Source: Misgurnus anguillicaudatus
Lineage: Eukaryota > Chordata > Actinopteri > Cypriniformes > Cobitidae
Reading direction: 5' to 3'
Length of the DNA: 64,000 nucleotides
Assembly: GCF_027580225.2 (NCBI RefSeq)
Contig: NC_073356.2
Location: forward strand, 9,246,001 to 9,310,000
In this document: positions 10,876 to 20,911 of the stretch, one piece after another
How the letters are laid out: the number at the start of each line of letters is the position of its first letter
Position numbering within the stretch: the stretch's first letter is position 1
Position numbers and translations under genes: made by a program
The notes under the pieces: generated by a model
What the model was told of the DNA's origin: nothing
The model's database searches: none
The model's input: the letters and a program-made list of their open reading frames with translations, nothing else

Positions 10876-11380
10876 CTGTCGACCCGTTTGACTAAGGCCT
10901 GTAACCCCACTGTCGTCGTTAATGCAGGTTCAGTGGCAAACGGGTCTATATTGCATACTATTTACAAGATCACAAGAAAACGCCAACATCGCAACCTGAC
11001 CATACGTGTCAACCCGTTTGACTAAGGCTGGAGGCCCCACTGTCGTCGTTAATGCAGGTTCAGTGGCAAACGGGTCTGTATGGCAAACTATTCACAAGAC
11101 ACATGAAAGCGCCAAAATCGCAACCCGACCATACGTGCCAACCCGTTTGACTAAGGCCGGAAGCCCCACTGTCGTCGTTAATGCAGGTTCAGTGGCAAAC
11201 GGGTCTGTATGGCATACTATTCGCAATACAAAGAAAGCGCCAAAATCACAACCCAACCATACGTGCCAACCCGTTTGACTAAGGCCGGGAGCCCCACTGT
11301 CGTCGTTAATGCAGGTTCAGTTGCAAACGGGTCTGTATGGCATCCTATTCACAAGACACACGAAAGTTCCGACCATACGT
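10876..11380. repeat. Four-copy 128-130-bp tandem array in the LINE 3' region
   Basis: The block ACCCGTTTGACTAAGG recurs at 10882, 11012, 11141 and 11269. Each unit also holds CCCACTGTCGTCGTTAATGC and GTGGCAAACGGGTCT, with small substitutions between copies. A single related fragment lies at about 42868-42945. Confidence 0.92.
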
Positions 11381-11485
11381 TAAGATAAGGTTTTTATTTA
11401 TTTATTTGGTTGGTCTGTCTTATGACCACGAGTGCTTTGTTCCGTACAAATAACTATTTCGAGTTAAGTACCTTTACTAGACAAA

Positions 11486-12232
11486 TTATGCGAATGCTTT
11501 GTTGAAGAGAAAAGTTTTAAGTCTAGATTTAAAATTATCGACTGTGTCTGATTCTCGGACATCGGTTGGTAAATCATTCCAGAGCTTAGGGGCTAAGTAG
11601 GAAAAGGATCTTCCACTTTTAGACACTTTTGATAGTCTAGGGATAATCAAGAGATCAGAATTTTGCGACCGTAGTGTGCGTGATGGATTGTATTCTGATA
11701 GTAATTCTCTAAGATATGAGGGTGCTAGGCCATTTAAGGCTTTGTAGGTGATTAGTGATATTTTAAATTGTATGCGATATTTGACTGGTAGCCAGTGTAA
11801 AGATGCCAGAATTGGGCTTATGTGGTCGTACTTTTTAGATCGAGTAAGTACCCTTGCGGAAGCGTTTTGAACTAGCTGAAGCTTGTTTACTTGATTTGCA
11901 TGGCATCCCCCGAGTAGCGAGTTACAATAGTCTATTCTAGAGGTCATAAAAGCATGGATAAGCTTCTCTGCGTCAGATGTAGACAGTATATGGCGTATTT
12001 TCGAGATATTTCTAAGATGGAAGAATGCTGTGCGGCAGACGTTGGCGATATGACTATCGAAGGATAAGTTGCTGTCGAACATCACACCTAAGTTCCTAAC
12101 CGTGGAAGATGGCACCACAGTGCAGCCATCTATGTGCAACTTGTAATCTGACATATTATGTTTGTAGCGATTCGGTTCAATAATAAGTATCTCTGTCTTA
12201 TTGGAGTTCAGCTTAAGAAAGTTATGTGCCAT
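11486..12232 (-). pseudogene. LINE reverse transcriptase C-terminal fragment
   Basis: 248 codons are open on the minus strand. The fragment contains the post-catalytic RT/thumb signature of L2/CR1-type LINEs: NSNKTEILI, RNLGVMFDSNLSF, SRIDYCNSLLGG, LQLVQNASARVLT, LHWLPVKYRI, YKALNGLAPSYL and PKLWNDLP. The endonuclease and the catalytic RT palm are absent, removed by 5' truncation. The open frame suggests a relatively young copy. Confidence 0.86.
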
Positions 12233-13560
12233 CCAGTCACTAACATAATATACTTTCCAGGTGTATAAACTAGATTCAGATCATATCTTTGTAATTTCAT
12301 AATCATGCGTTGAATTCGAGGTGACATATCATTTAAGTTCTTTTGAATGATAGAGATTAATGGTTTATGATCTGTCTCTACTGTAAGTAGGTAATCCATA
12401 TACATATCCATATATCCACATATCCAAATTTTTCACAGCCAAATACTAAACCCAAGGTCTCCTTATCTATTTGTGAATATTGTCTTTCAGTCTTTGTCAT
12501 AGATCGAGAAGCATAGGCCACAGGTCTCCAGGAATCCTCAAAAGCCTGAAGAAGCACCGCTCCCAATCCATCCTGAGAGGCGTCTTTGGAGATCTTAGTT
12601 GGTCGTGTGTGATAAAAAAAATCAAGAACAGGTTCAGTAGTAAGAGTGTCCTTTAACTGCTTCCATTCTTGATCATGTACTGAAGTCCAGACAAACTCCT
12701 GATCATTTTGTAACAACTTTCTCATATGGGTAGTTTTGGCTGAAAGTTTTGGGAGAAATTTTCCCAGGAAGTTCACCATTCCCAAGGCACGCAGAATTCC
12801 CTTCTTATCAGTAAGTGTAGGCATATCAAGGAGGGCTTGCACTTTTGCTGGATGTGGCTCCACACCTTTTGCAGATAGCTTGTCACCTAAGAACGTGATC
12901 TCGGTGACTCCAAATTGACACTTTTTCACTTTTTAAATCATGTGCTCGAATTCTTTCCATCACTTTTACTAGTCGCTGATTATGTTGTTGAAGGGTGGAC
13001 CCCCACACCACAATATCATCAATATATACTCGAACACCCTCTAGACCTTCAATAAGGGTTTCCATGGCTCGATGAAAAATCTCTGGAGCTGATTTGATGC
13101 CGAAAGGAAGACAGAGAAAACAATATCTTCCAAAGTGTACAATACTGGCTACTCTCAGAATCCAACCGGATCTGCCAGAATCCTTGAGATGCATCTAATT
13201 TGCTAAAAAACTTAGCTCCTGACATGTCACTAATTATCTCTTCACGGGTGGGTATCTGGTAATGTTCTCGTTTTATGTTATCATTTAGGTCTTTAGGATC
13301 TAAACACTCTTAAATCACCATTGGGCTTCTTCACACAAGTTATAGAATTTACCCATCTGTAGGTTGTTCAATCCGTTGTATAACTCCCAGTTGAGTCATG
13401 CTATCCAATTCCTGTTTCAAAGCTTCACGAAGAGTGGCAGGGACCCGCCGAGGAGCATGAATGACTGGAGAAGCATCATCTTTCTATTGTATTTTATAAG
13501 TGAATGGCAATGTACCTTGACCTTCAAAAACATCTGAAAATTGTTTGACAATATCCATTA
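12208..13560 (-). pseudogene. Gypsy reverse transcriptase and RNase H (minus-strand element)
   Basis: 12883-13194 holds the RT palm with YIDDIVVWGS. The N-terminal RT half lies in shifted frames at 13195-13560. 12378-12929 gives the connection (GILRALGMVNFLGKFLP) and the first RNase H acidic residues (KDASQDGLGAVLL, DKETLGLVF). 12208-12411 gives TDHKPL and ends at PGKYIM against the LINE insertion. A small ATATCC-type expansion at about 12398-12426 sits at one of the frame breaks. Confidence 0.85.
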
Positions 13561-13565
13561 CATTG

Positions 13566-13858
13566 TCACAGACCGTCTGTAAGACTACGGTTTTGATATA
13601 CTCTTTTAACCAAATGAAGGTCTTCACACGCTTTATTCCCTAGAAGAGATTCATGACCATTGGGAACGACAACAAACATCAAACTTTTCATCTTTCCTTT
13701 TACTTGTATTTTTAATCTGCATACTCCTCTCGTTTCAATTGGTTGTCCATTATAGGCTTTGAGGGGAACTGTACATTTTTTGATTAGAGGTTTTTCTTTC
13801 AATCCTTTTACATCTCTGATGTTAATTAGATTAACTTTTGCACCAGTATCTAATATAA
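13566..13858 (-). pseudogene. Gypsy aspartic protease region
   Basis: The minus-strand frame reads VILDTGAKVNLI near 13810-13855, the retroviral-type Asp-Thr-Gly active site, and continues to LLGNKACEDLHLV at the RT boundary. The upstream part is separated by the piggyBac-like insertion at 13859-14951. Confidence 0.78.
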
Positions 13859-14951
13859 CCCTTGTGCATCAATTAAAAAAAGTTACACACAGGTTCATAG
13901 GTGACAAAAATGTCCAAAAAGTGTCATAAAAATATTATAGATTTATATTTTTTTCCACTTTCACTGATGCCAGCATCAGCTCTAATCACAATGACCAAAC
14001 ATTCATTAATTTTTAGAATTTTAACCCTTCAAATGCTGGTTTGTTTACACAATGCCACTGTTGTTTTTTATGGGAAAAAACGACACCTCCTTTGCAGTAC
14101 AATATATATTTTTTCATTCAACACACACATGCACACACACACATTCTGGTTTCCATGTTTTGTGGGGACATTTCATAGACGTAATGCATTTTATACCATA
14201 CAAACTGTATATTCTATTCCCCTTACCTACCCCATTCTCTAACCCCAACCATCACAGAAACCCTTCTGCTACTTCACATTTTCAAGAAACATCATTCTGT
14301 TTGATTTATAAGCTTGTTTCTCATGGGGACCTCAAATTGTCCCCACATGGTCACAAAAATACTGGTATTCCTATCTTTGTGGGGACAATTGGTCACCACA
14401 ACATGTTAATTACCAGGTACACACACACACACACAAAGTTTGCAGTACACATATAAACCACACTCTGACATCCATACCAACACACCCACACAATTATAGC
14501 TTCATAATATATCAAATTGGCTCTATAATATGCATAAGCCAAAAACAGCAGAAAACAACAATAAAGCGATAATTTGCTTTATATGCCAAACCTAAAAAAT
14601 GGCACCTTCTGGTAAAAAATAGTAAAAATTTAAATTTTGAAGCCTTGCCAACAGAATGAAAGCCTGTTAACAAAGATTGCATCATTTTATAGTTGAATGG
14701 CACCAGGATTAAAAATTGCTGTTTTAATGGGTTTCAATGGGGCCATTTTTGTCCAAAAGGTACTGAGAGGAAGTATTTTGTGTACCTAGTATAAAATAGA
14801 TTTTTTAAAGGAAATTAAGGTGAAATATTAAAATTCCAATAAAAATACACACCTGTGGCAAATTTGATGCAGTTAGCATTAACGCAGGCAAAGTTATCAA
14901 AAAAAAAAAAAAACTGAAAAAGCCAAAAATGTCCCCAAGGATGCACAGGGG
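13859..14951. mobile_element. piggyBac-like non-autonomous element in the Gypsy protease/gag region
   Basis: Ends CCCTTGTGCATC and GATGCACAGGGG are inverted; the right flank is TTAA and the left flank ATAA, a decayed TTAA. CCC/GGG termini with a TTAA target are the piggyBac hallmark. The interior has CA-rich tracts and GTGGGGACA motifs but no transposase. Confidence 0.75.
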
Positions 14952-15926
14952 TTAAAGGGTACTACGGTCCCATTATCCACAAGAGGAACAATCCACATTG
15001 AAGACTTGACTGAATCATCACTTGATACAGACGTTTCAGCATCCTGATTTACTTTCTCTTCAGAAACCATGTTCACATAAAAGGAGTCACTCAAATCACT
15101 GTCATCTGCCTTCTCCACTAAATGCACTTTATTTTCCCTCTTCACGTCTTTGGAAAAACAAATTTTTGCAAAATGGTTGGGGCCATTGGATGTGGAATTT
15201 TTTTTCCAAAAGCTGGGCACTGACTGAACTTATGTTTGGTCCCACAGCGCTTGCATGAGAATGTTTCATTATCAATATCTCTGAAACCTCTTGTATCATT
15301 ATCATTGAAACCTCTTGTGTTACCTCTTCTCTTATCTCTGAATGAAATGGCGTCAATTTCTACACTCTGAAAGGACATAGCATTAGTGCCATCAAACTGC
15401 TTCACTTGCTGTCTCGCTACTTCACTGGACTGGCACAATTTGACAGCATAATCCAAGGTGAGTTCTGATTCTCGTAGCAATCTTTCTCTCAGTTTCTTAT
15501 CATAGATACCAAAAACAATTTGGTCACGAATCATTGAATCTCTCAGTTCATTAAAGTTACAAGTCTTTGCCTTTATCTTGAGATCGGTCAGAAAGTAATC
15601 AAAAGCCTCTCCTTCATGTTGCACACGTGTTCGAAATACATATCGTTCATATGTCTCGTTCTTTCTTGACAAACAATGAGCATCAAATTTTTCCAGTACC
15701 TTATCCAATTTCTTCTTGTCTGCCTCTTCATCAAAATTAAAGGTGTTATAGACTTCCACGGCATCAGCTCCAGCAATGGTAAGTAACAGGGCAACCTTCC
15801 TTTCATCCACAGCCGCTTTTGTCCGATAGCAACAATATACAACTCGAACTGCTGTTTGAAAGTCCTCCAATGTGCATCAACACTTCCACACAACTTCAAC
15901 GATTCTGGCGGTTTAATGGAATCCAT
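14890..15926 (-). pseudogene. Gypsy gag (minus-strand element)
   Basis: Begins MDSIKPPESL at 15926, just inside the primer site. A one-base frame change near 15810-15840 moves the reading into the 15142-15870 frame, which holds the capsid-like helices and the knuckle CKRCGTKHKFSQC. A second frame change near 15150-15200 leads into an acidic C-terminal tail ending at the nested MITE. Confidence 0.8.
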
Positions 15927-15938
15927 TGGGATTCCTCA

Positions 15939-15955
15939 CCCCACTCCTGGTACCA
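15939..15955 (-). other. Putative primer-binding site of the minus-strand Gypsy
   Basis: TGGTACCAGGAGTGGGG starts one base after the end of the 5' LTR. It begins TGG, complementary to a tRNA CCA end. The cognate tRNA was not assigned. Confidence 0.6.
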
Positions 15956-15956
15956 T

Positions 15957-17208
15957 TTATTGTTCCCGAGACAACAAATAAAGATAATGAGACTATATGG
16001 TACTCGTACTGGCATCTTTATTTAGTCCAGCACACAATGCATGGCTGAATCAAAAATCGCATACTGCCATACTATATAGTAGGCAAAAAGCAGGAGGCGA
16101 ACGAATAGTATGTCCGAAACCTCAGTATCCTTAAAAGGGTAGGCGAGAATTAGCGGGATTTTTGACTATTTCTCGCGAGATTCAGAGGCACGTGTACTTA
16201 AGTATCGTTCGAAACCGCCTACTTACTGAAAATGTAGTTGGGAAAACAGCACGTGAACAGAGTAGTACATCCGAATCCTCAGTATCCATAAATTCAGTAG
16301 GCGAGAAATCCCCAGATGCCCTACTTAGCTGATTCATTAAAATAGAGCTGTAGAATTATCACAGCTGTGTTGAGATGATAGTAAATATGTGATGGTTTGT
16401 TAGAAAAATACATTTGGAAAAAGTTTTGTTTCATATGGGATACACTTCTATACGTTTTCATTTATTGTGATGGTTTTATTCATTCATTTTTTTATTCATG
16501 TCTTCTGTTGTTTTAAGTAAATACAAGAGATTGCTTCACTAAAATGTATATAATCACATTGCCTACATTGTCTAGTTTGTATTCAAGCACAGCTGTCATC
16601 TGACAATAGATATTAAAGTACAATCTGCTTGTTTTACTTATTTTTGTCCACTACAAAATTATGTAATATATCTGTAACACTGACAGAGACCGTAGTAGAG
16701 TGGTGAAGTTGCTGATGCAATCAGGTGTTAGTGCACCTGTCCCTCATACACACGCATACGTTTCATGTCTTTTATTAGGTTTGTTCGAGTTTATGCACCG
16801 CTGTAAGAACCAACAGGTGGATGACATCAAAGTACCGTGAGAGCGATTCCAGAAATCATACGGAGAAGTCTGATTTCGTGTTGCTCTCGCGGTATTGTGA
16901 TGTCAATCTCCTGTCGATTCTTGTGGTTCCGCATGAACTCGAACAAGTCTACTACGTCATATGTCACATGATAACGTCAACATGGCGGATGCTGTCCATA
17001 CTTAACGTGAACTTAGGTACTGTCTTAGCACACGTTAAGTAGGTACCCAGTGAAATTCAGTACCTACACAGTAAGTATGCGATTTCGGATTCAGCCATGC
17101 ATGTCTCCATTACAACAACCTGCCTCTAGGGAATGCACATCATCTTATATCACATTACTGCCACCTGCAGGCATCAATCAGTACTCATCCAATAGATACT
17201 TATTACAT
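15957..17208 (-). repeat. 5' LTR of the minus-strand Gypsy, split by an insertion
   Basis: 15957-16042 and 17097-17208 together match the 3' LTR at 8405-8591. The element 16043-17096 is inserted at ATGCAT. Confidence 0.82.
16043..17096. mobile_element. TIR element (1054 bp) inside the Gypsy LTR
   Basis: Ends GGCTGAATCAAAAATCGCAT and ATGCGATTTCGGATTCAGCC are inverted. ATGCAT occurs on both sides (16037-16042 and 17097-17102), while the uninterrupted LTR copy has it once, so the empty site is known from within the window. Subterminal AGTAGGC/GTACCTAC blocks also repeat. No transposase. Confidence 0.85.
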
Positions 17209-17326
17209 CAGTTACCAGTGCTGCTTGCAGATGAGGGCTGGTGTGATCCCTGACGTTGAGGCAGAGGTCAGAGGGCTCTCTCAGATGGAGAGGCAGGGCG
17301 GGCTGGGCCCTGAGGCTTACGCCTGT

Positions 17327-19045
17327 TTCACACATACTCCATTTGCAGTGCGTTGCTGACCCGCTGCTTTTGTGTATAAAATTATCATGTGACTGACATT
17401 TTTTGTGGAAATTCCTACTCCATATACAATATAGCTTAGCTTCCTGTGTTTTTTCCAACTTAACAATATACTTCAGATATTGATAGACTAGATAAGAAGT
17501 GTTGATTAAGGATATTTAAAATCTCTAGTCTGGTGGTCAGGGCACAGGAATGGATCAAATCATCAGATTTGCAATTTATCTCCACATATATCATAAATAT
17601 AAATTAGCAGGATCACAGCTGAATAGAAAATGTAGGTGACAGGCAGGGTTGAATACGGTTTTGCAGTATACCACATTATAGATTTCCTACTATGTATATA
17701 TGATTTGCAAAGGCGATAGTATTCCACGACAATAAACGTCTTATATGGCTTTAAGTATCCTCATACCTTAACATAACTGCATAATGACATGAATAAACAA
17801 GGAAACAGGATTAACATGCAAATTGTAGTATTATTATCGGAAAAACAGCAATATTACTGAAATAACAACACAGTCTCATGGGAAGTCGTGTTATAGTAAC
17901 GAAAAATTTTGATTAATTTATTCGTGTTTGATGACACGAATTTCCGCTGTTTTTCGTGTCTCTGGAGACGAACGTCTTTTTCGTCCTTCCCAGCACGAAT
18001 TTCTATCAATGGCTGTTCGTGTCTGTGGCACGACTTTCTTTATCGTGTCATTTTATATTTTGTTTTCTCATCGCTGTTTCCTATTTTTAAATCATTGTCG
18101 CTTGGGGTTAGGGTTAGATCCGGGGTTTGCGTTAGGATGTTATTTTTTGCATTGGTTTCTACATGTTTTTCGTCCACTTTTAAAACTATTCTCGCCTGGA
18201 GTTGGGGGTTAGAGCTGGGGTTTGGGTTAGGAAGTCGCAGAAAGTGATTCTAACCCAAACCCCAAGCGACAATGGTCAAAAAATAGAAAACAACGATGAG
18301 AAAACAAAATATAAAATGACACGATAAAGAAAGTCGTGCCACAGACACGAACAGCCATTGATAGAAATTCGTGCTGGGAAGGACGAAGAAGACATTCGTC
18401 TCCAGAGACACAAAAAACAGCGGAAATTCGTGTCATCAAACACGAATAAATTAATCAAAATTTTCGTTACTATAACACGACTTGCCGTGAGACTGGGTTG
18501 GAAATAAACTCTGAGGTAGGCTAAATTATATTCAAAGGAAATGTATTTTTACATTTATTTAAAGATGCACACATTATTTCAAATATTACTCCCGTTTATG
18601 AGTATGTTTGTCTCTGGCCTTGCTTTGTTATGTAATAGCGCTGATTGACAGGTGCGCTTCCCTGTCTTTCAAACAGATATAATTTTGTATAGTTGCTCCC
18701 TATATAGTGAAAAGATTTTTGGCAGATTGATTATGATTTATATTACCCTAGTTTTACTACATATACCATGGTTATTGTGGTGAGACCATAGTAAATTTGT
18801 GGTTACTGTTGATTTACTACAAATACAAACTATTAAACAATGGTAAAATTAATAGCATACTTTATGTTTATGCATTTATGGTGAAACTGCTGCATTTTCA
18901 TGTCAATCCATGCTCATTTTAAAGATTAAATATGCGCTATCACTTTAAATCAGTGCGTGCAGCTTGCATGCAGTACAGCAAAAATAGACCGCTGCATCTG
19001 CAATGGACTAGACGGACCGCATACGTATGCTGTGTGAAAGCTCGA
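17327..19045. mobile_element. Possible old DNA transposon enclosing a foldback
   Basis: GTTTCACACATACTCC...TTTGCAGTGCG at the left and CTGCAATGGACTAGACGG...GTGTGAAAGC at the right look like diverged inverted ends. The interior is AT-rich and non-coding apart from the hairpin 17871-18495. Boundaries are tentative. Confidence 0.4.
17871..18495. mobile_element. Foldback element, 625 bp with about 250-bp inverted arms
   Basis: CAGTCTCATGGGAAGTCGTG at the left is mirrored by CACGACTTGCCGTGAGACTG at the right. The arms stay nearly complementary to about 18120/18235, including the TTCGTGTTTGATGACACGAA motif. A roughly 110-bp loop with GGGTTAG motifs separates them. Both arms produce matching spurious reading frames. 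Confidence 0.9.
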
Positions 19046-19058
19046 ACCTGTTAACATA

Positions 19059-19310
19059 CACTGTAAAAAAATTCCGTAGAAATTACAGTGTTATTGCAGC
19101 TGGGTTGCCGGTAATTTACCGTAGATTTAAATTTATGTTATTTTCTGGCAGGAGTTTGTTCAAAGTTAAATAAACCTTAAACACTAACAAGTCTTTATCT
19201 GTACAAAACAAAACCACAACAGCCTCATGCAAATCATTCTGGGAACCAGAAATCATCATCACCCCTTTCCTTTTTTTTGCTTCAGATTTTGTTTCCCAGA
19301 ATGTTTTGCT
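19059..19310. mobile_element. CACTG-type (EnSpm-like) element fragment abutting Gypsy gag
   Basis: Starts CACTGTAAAAAAATTCCGTA, typical of CACTA/EnSpm-type termini in fish, and continues through GTAATTTACCGTAGA into an inverted ATTCTGGGAA/TTCCCAGAAT pair. It runs directly into gag coding sequence at about 19311 with no LTR between. Confidence 0.55.
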
Positions 19311-20052
19311 TGATGCCGTTTTTATGACCCCTACTGAGCAGGCATTATTTCTGTTTGACCATCTCGATGGGGAAGCTAAGTCAGAGATCCGATTTCGCCC
19401 CACTGTAGATAGAAATAACCCTGATAGAATCCTGTCTATTTTGCTTGAAACATTTGGTTGTCCTCAATCTTATATTGAAGCTCAGAAACAATTTTTTCAA
19501 CGACGCCAGTGTGATGGGGAATCTTTACGTGAATTTTCTCATGCAGTAATGTCTTTAATGGAGATAGTTGAGCGTAAGAATCCAGGGGGAATTCCTGATT
19601 ACGATATTGTACTTCGTGATCATTTTGCAGAGTATGTCCGGGATAATATGCTTCGCAGAGAGTTAAAACGTCTCATACGATTACAACCCAGTATGTCTTT
19701 TTTTGATGTTCGCAGTGAAGCTCTGCGTTGGTCAGACGACGGGGAGCGTCCTAGCTTTCCCCGGGCTAGAGCTTACTCTTGTGATACCCACATTGATGCT
19801 GGTGAATTGGAGGTAAACTCAAGTGCTGTAGCAGTAGAACCAGGTAAAGAAATTGGTGAATTAAAAGAAACTTTGCGCAAGCAACAAGTACAGTTAGATG
19901 CAATTTTGCAACGTTTGTCTAATCCAGGTTGGCATGCTGCCCCTAGGGGCCCCAGCACTCAGCCTCGTCGATATCGGTTCGATTCAGAGGGCCAACCTAT
20001 CTGTTTGCGGTGTGGACAACCGGGTCATATAGCTAGGCACTGTCGTAATTGA
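19306..20052 (+). pseudogene. Gypsy gag, 5'-truncated (plus-strand element)
   Basis: The frame is open to a stop at 20052. It contains a capsid-like helical region (FLFDHLDGEAKSEIRF, FGCPQSYIEAQKQF, REFSHAVMSLMEIV), a coiled-coil stretch (IGELKETLRKQQVQLDAIL) and one CCHC knuckle, CLRCGQPGHIARHC. The first visible codons derive from the adjoining transposon, so the native N-terminus and 5' LTR are missing. Confidence 0.82.
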
Positions 20053-20199
20053 GAGGGAACTCATCAAGCTGGCATAGCTGGGGAGCTTCAGAGTAGAGCT
20101 GGGGGGCGGGGCAGAAATGCTATGGGGCCCTCGGGAAACTAGCTCCATCTAGTGCTCAGAGTCAGGCTCTAGATGGTGGAGAGTGTGGCTCACCTTTAG

Positions 20200-20911
20200 A
20201 ATCAATTATACCTTCACATTCTACACTCATTGGTCAATGTCCAGTAATGAAAGTCGTAATGGCAGGTGTAGTTGTGCCATGTCTTGTGGACACAGGATCA
20301 ATGGTGTCAACTATTACAGAATAATTTTTTGCAGAACATTTTAAACCCCAGGGTCAGGGTATTTTGCAGTCATGTGGCTGGTTACAGTTGAAAGCAGCCA
20401 ATGGACTAGATATCCCGTATAAAGGATATTTAGAAGTGGATGTGGAAGTACTTGGTAGAATTTGTCTCAAATGGGTATTTTGGTTGTACGAGATCCCCCT
20501 GATGTACAGACTCAGATAAGGAAACGTAATGTTCCTGGTCTGCTGGGAATGAACATTTTGCAAAGCTGTTATCGAGAGCTGTTTAGTCAGCATGGCACTA
20601 CGATATTTCATTCCCCACCAGCTGTACCTGATGTGTTGAAACACGCTATGTCTGAATGTCAGGTCCTTGAACGTTTAAATGAGTTAGAGTTTATCAGTAG
20701 TGTCGCAACTCCCCCAGGTCCCTCCATTTGTGTTCCCTCTGGGTCATTTAAATTAGTTCCAGCTTTGTGCAGACAGGGAGTTGGTCCACTTATTCCGGCT
20801 GCATTTTTAGAACCCCCAGGTATAGGTGACCAGCAACTACCCGCAGATCTCCTGATTCCATCTTCCTTGATAACTATTGGTGAGGGAACAGTTTATTGTA
20901 CCCCTGGTTAA
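20200..20911 (+). pseudogene. Gypsy protease region (plus-strand element)
   Basis: CLVDTGSMVSTI near 20278-20315 is the aspartic protease active site. It is followed by an in-frame TAA in ATTACAGAATAATTTTTT. A frame change near 20460 leads to the 20462-20911 frame with RNVPGLLGMNIL, the typical end of the protease fold. Confidence 0.75.

Larger units (their letters stand above)
10114..12237 (-). mobile_element. 5'-truncated L2-like LINE inserted in Gypsy pol
   Basis: The 3' end at the left carries the AATTCAATTCAATT tail and the ATTTATATAGCGCTTTTCAC block common at L2/CR1-type 3' ends in fish. The coding part is at the right end. The insertion splits the Gypsy reading YTPGKY...VADALSR: PGKYIM lies just right of the insert and VADALSRAP just left. 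The 5' break at about 12237 is typical 5' truncation. Confidence 0.8.
8405..17208 (-). mobile_element. Degenerate Ty3/Gypsy LTR retrotransposon with nested insertions
   Basis: Read on the minus strand the order is 5' LTR, primer site, gag, protease, RT, RNase H, integrase, polypurine tract, 3' LTR, which is the Ty3/Gypsy order. Candidate 5-bp target duplications CAGTT lie at 8400-8404 and 17209-17213. Three later insertions interrupt it: an L2-like LINE (about 10114-12237), a piggyBac-like MITE (13859-14951) and a TIR element inside the 5' LTR (16043-17096). Without them the element is about 4.5 kb. Frameshifts in gag and pol make it non-functional. Confidence 0.88.

Noticed and set aside
10876..11380. 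129-bp array as CRISPR or coding repeat
   Set aside because: Units are contiguous without spacers. The plus-strand frame at 11006-11278 only reflects the repetition.
12736..12918. Plus-strand frame opposite Gypsy RNase H
   Set aside because: Antisense shadow of pol.
18108..18116. Telomere-like GGGTTAGGGTTAG
   Set aside because: Only about two units in the hairpin loop; not an interstitial telomere array.
17909..18458. Paired reading frames on both strands near 18 kb with the same protein
   Set aside because: They are mirror images produced by the foldback arms, not genes.
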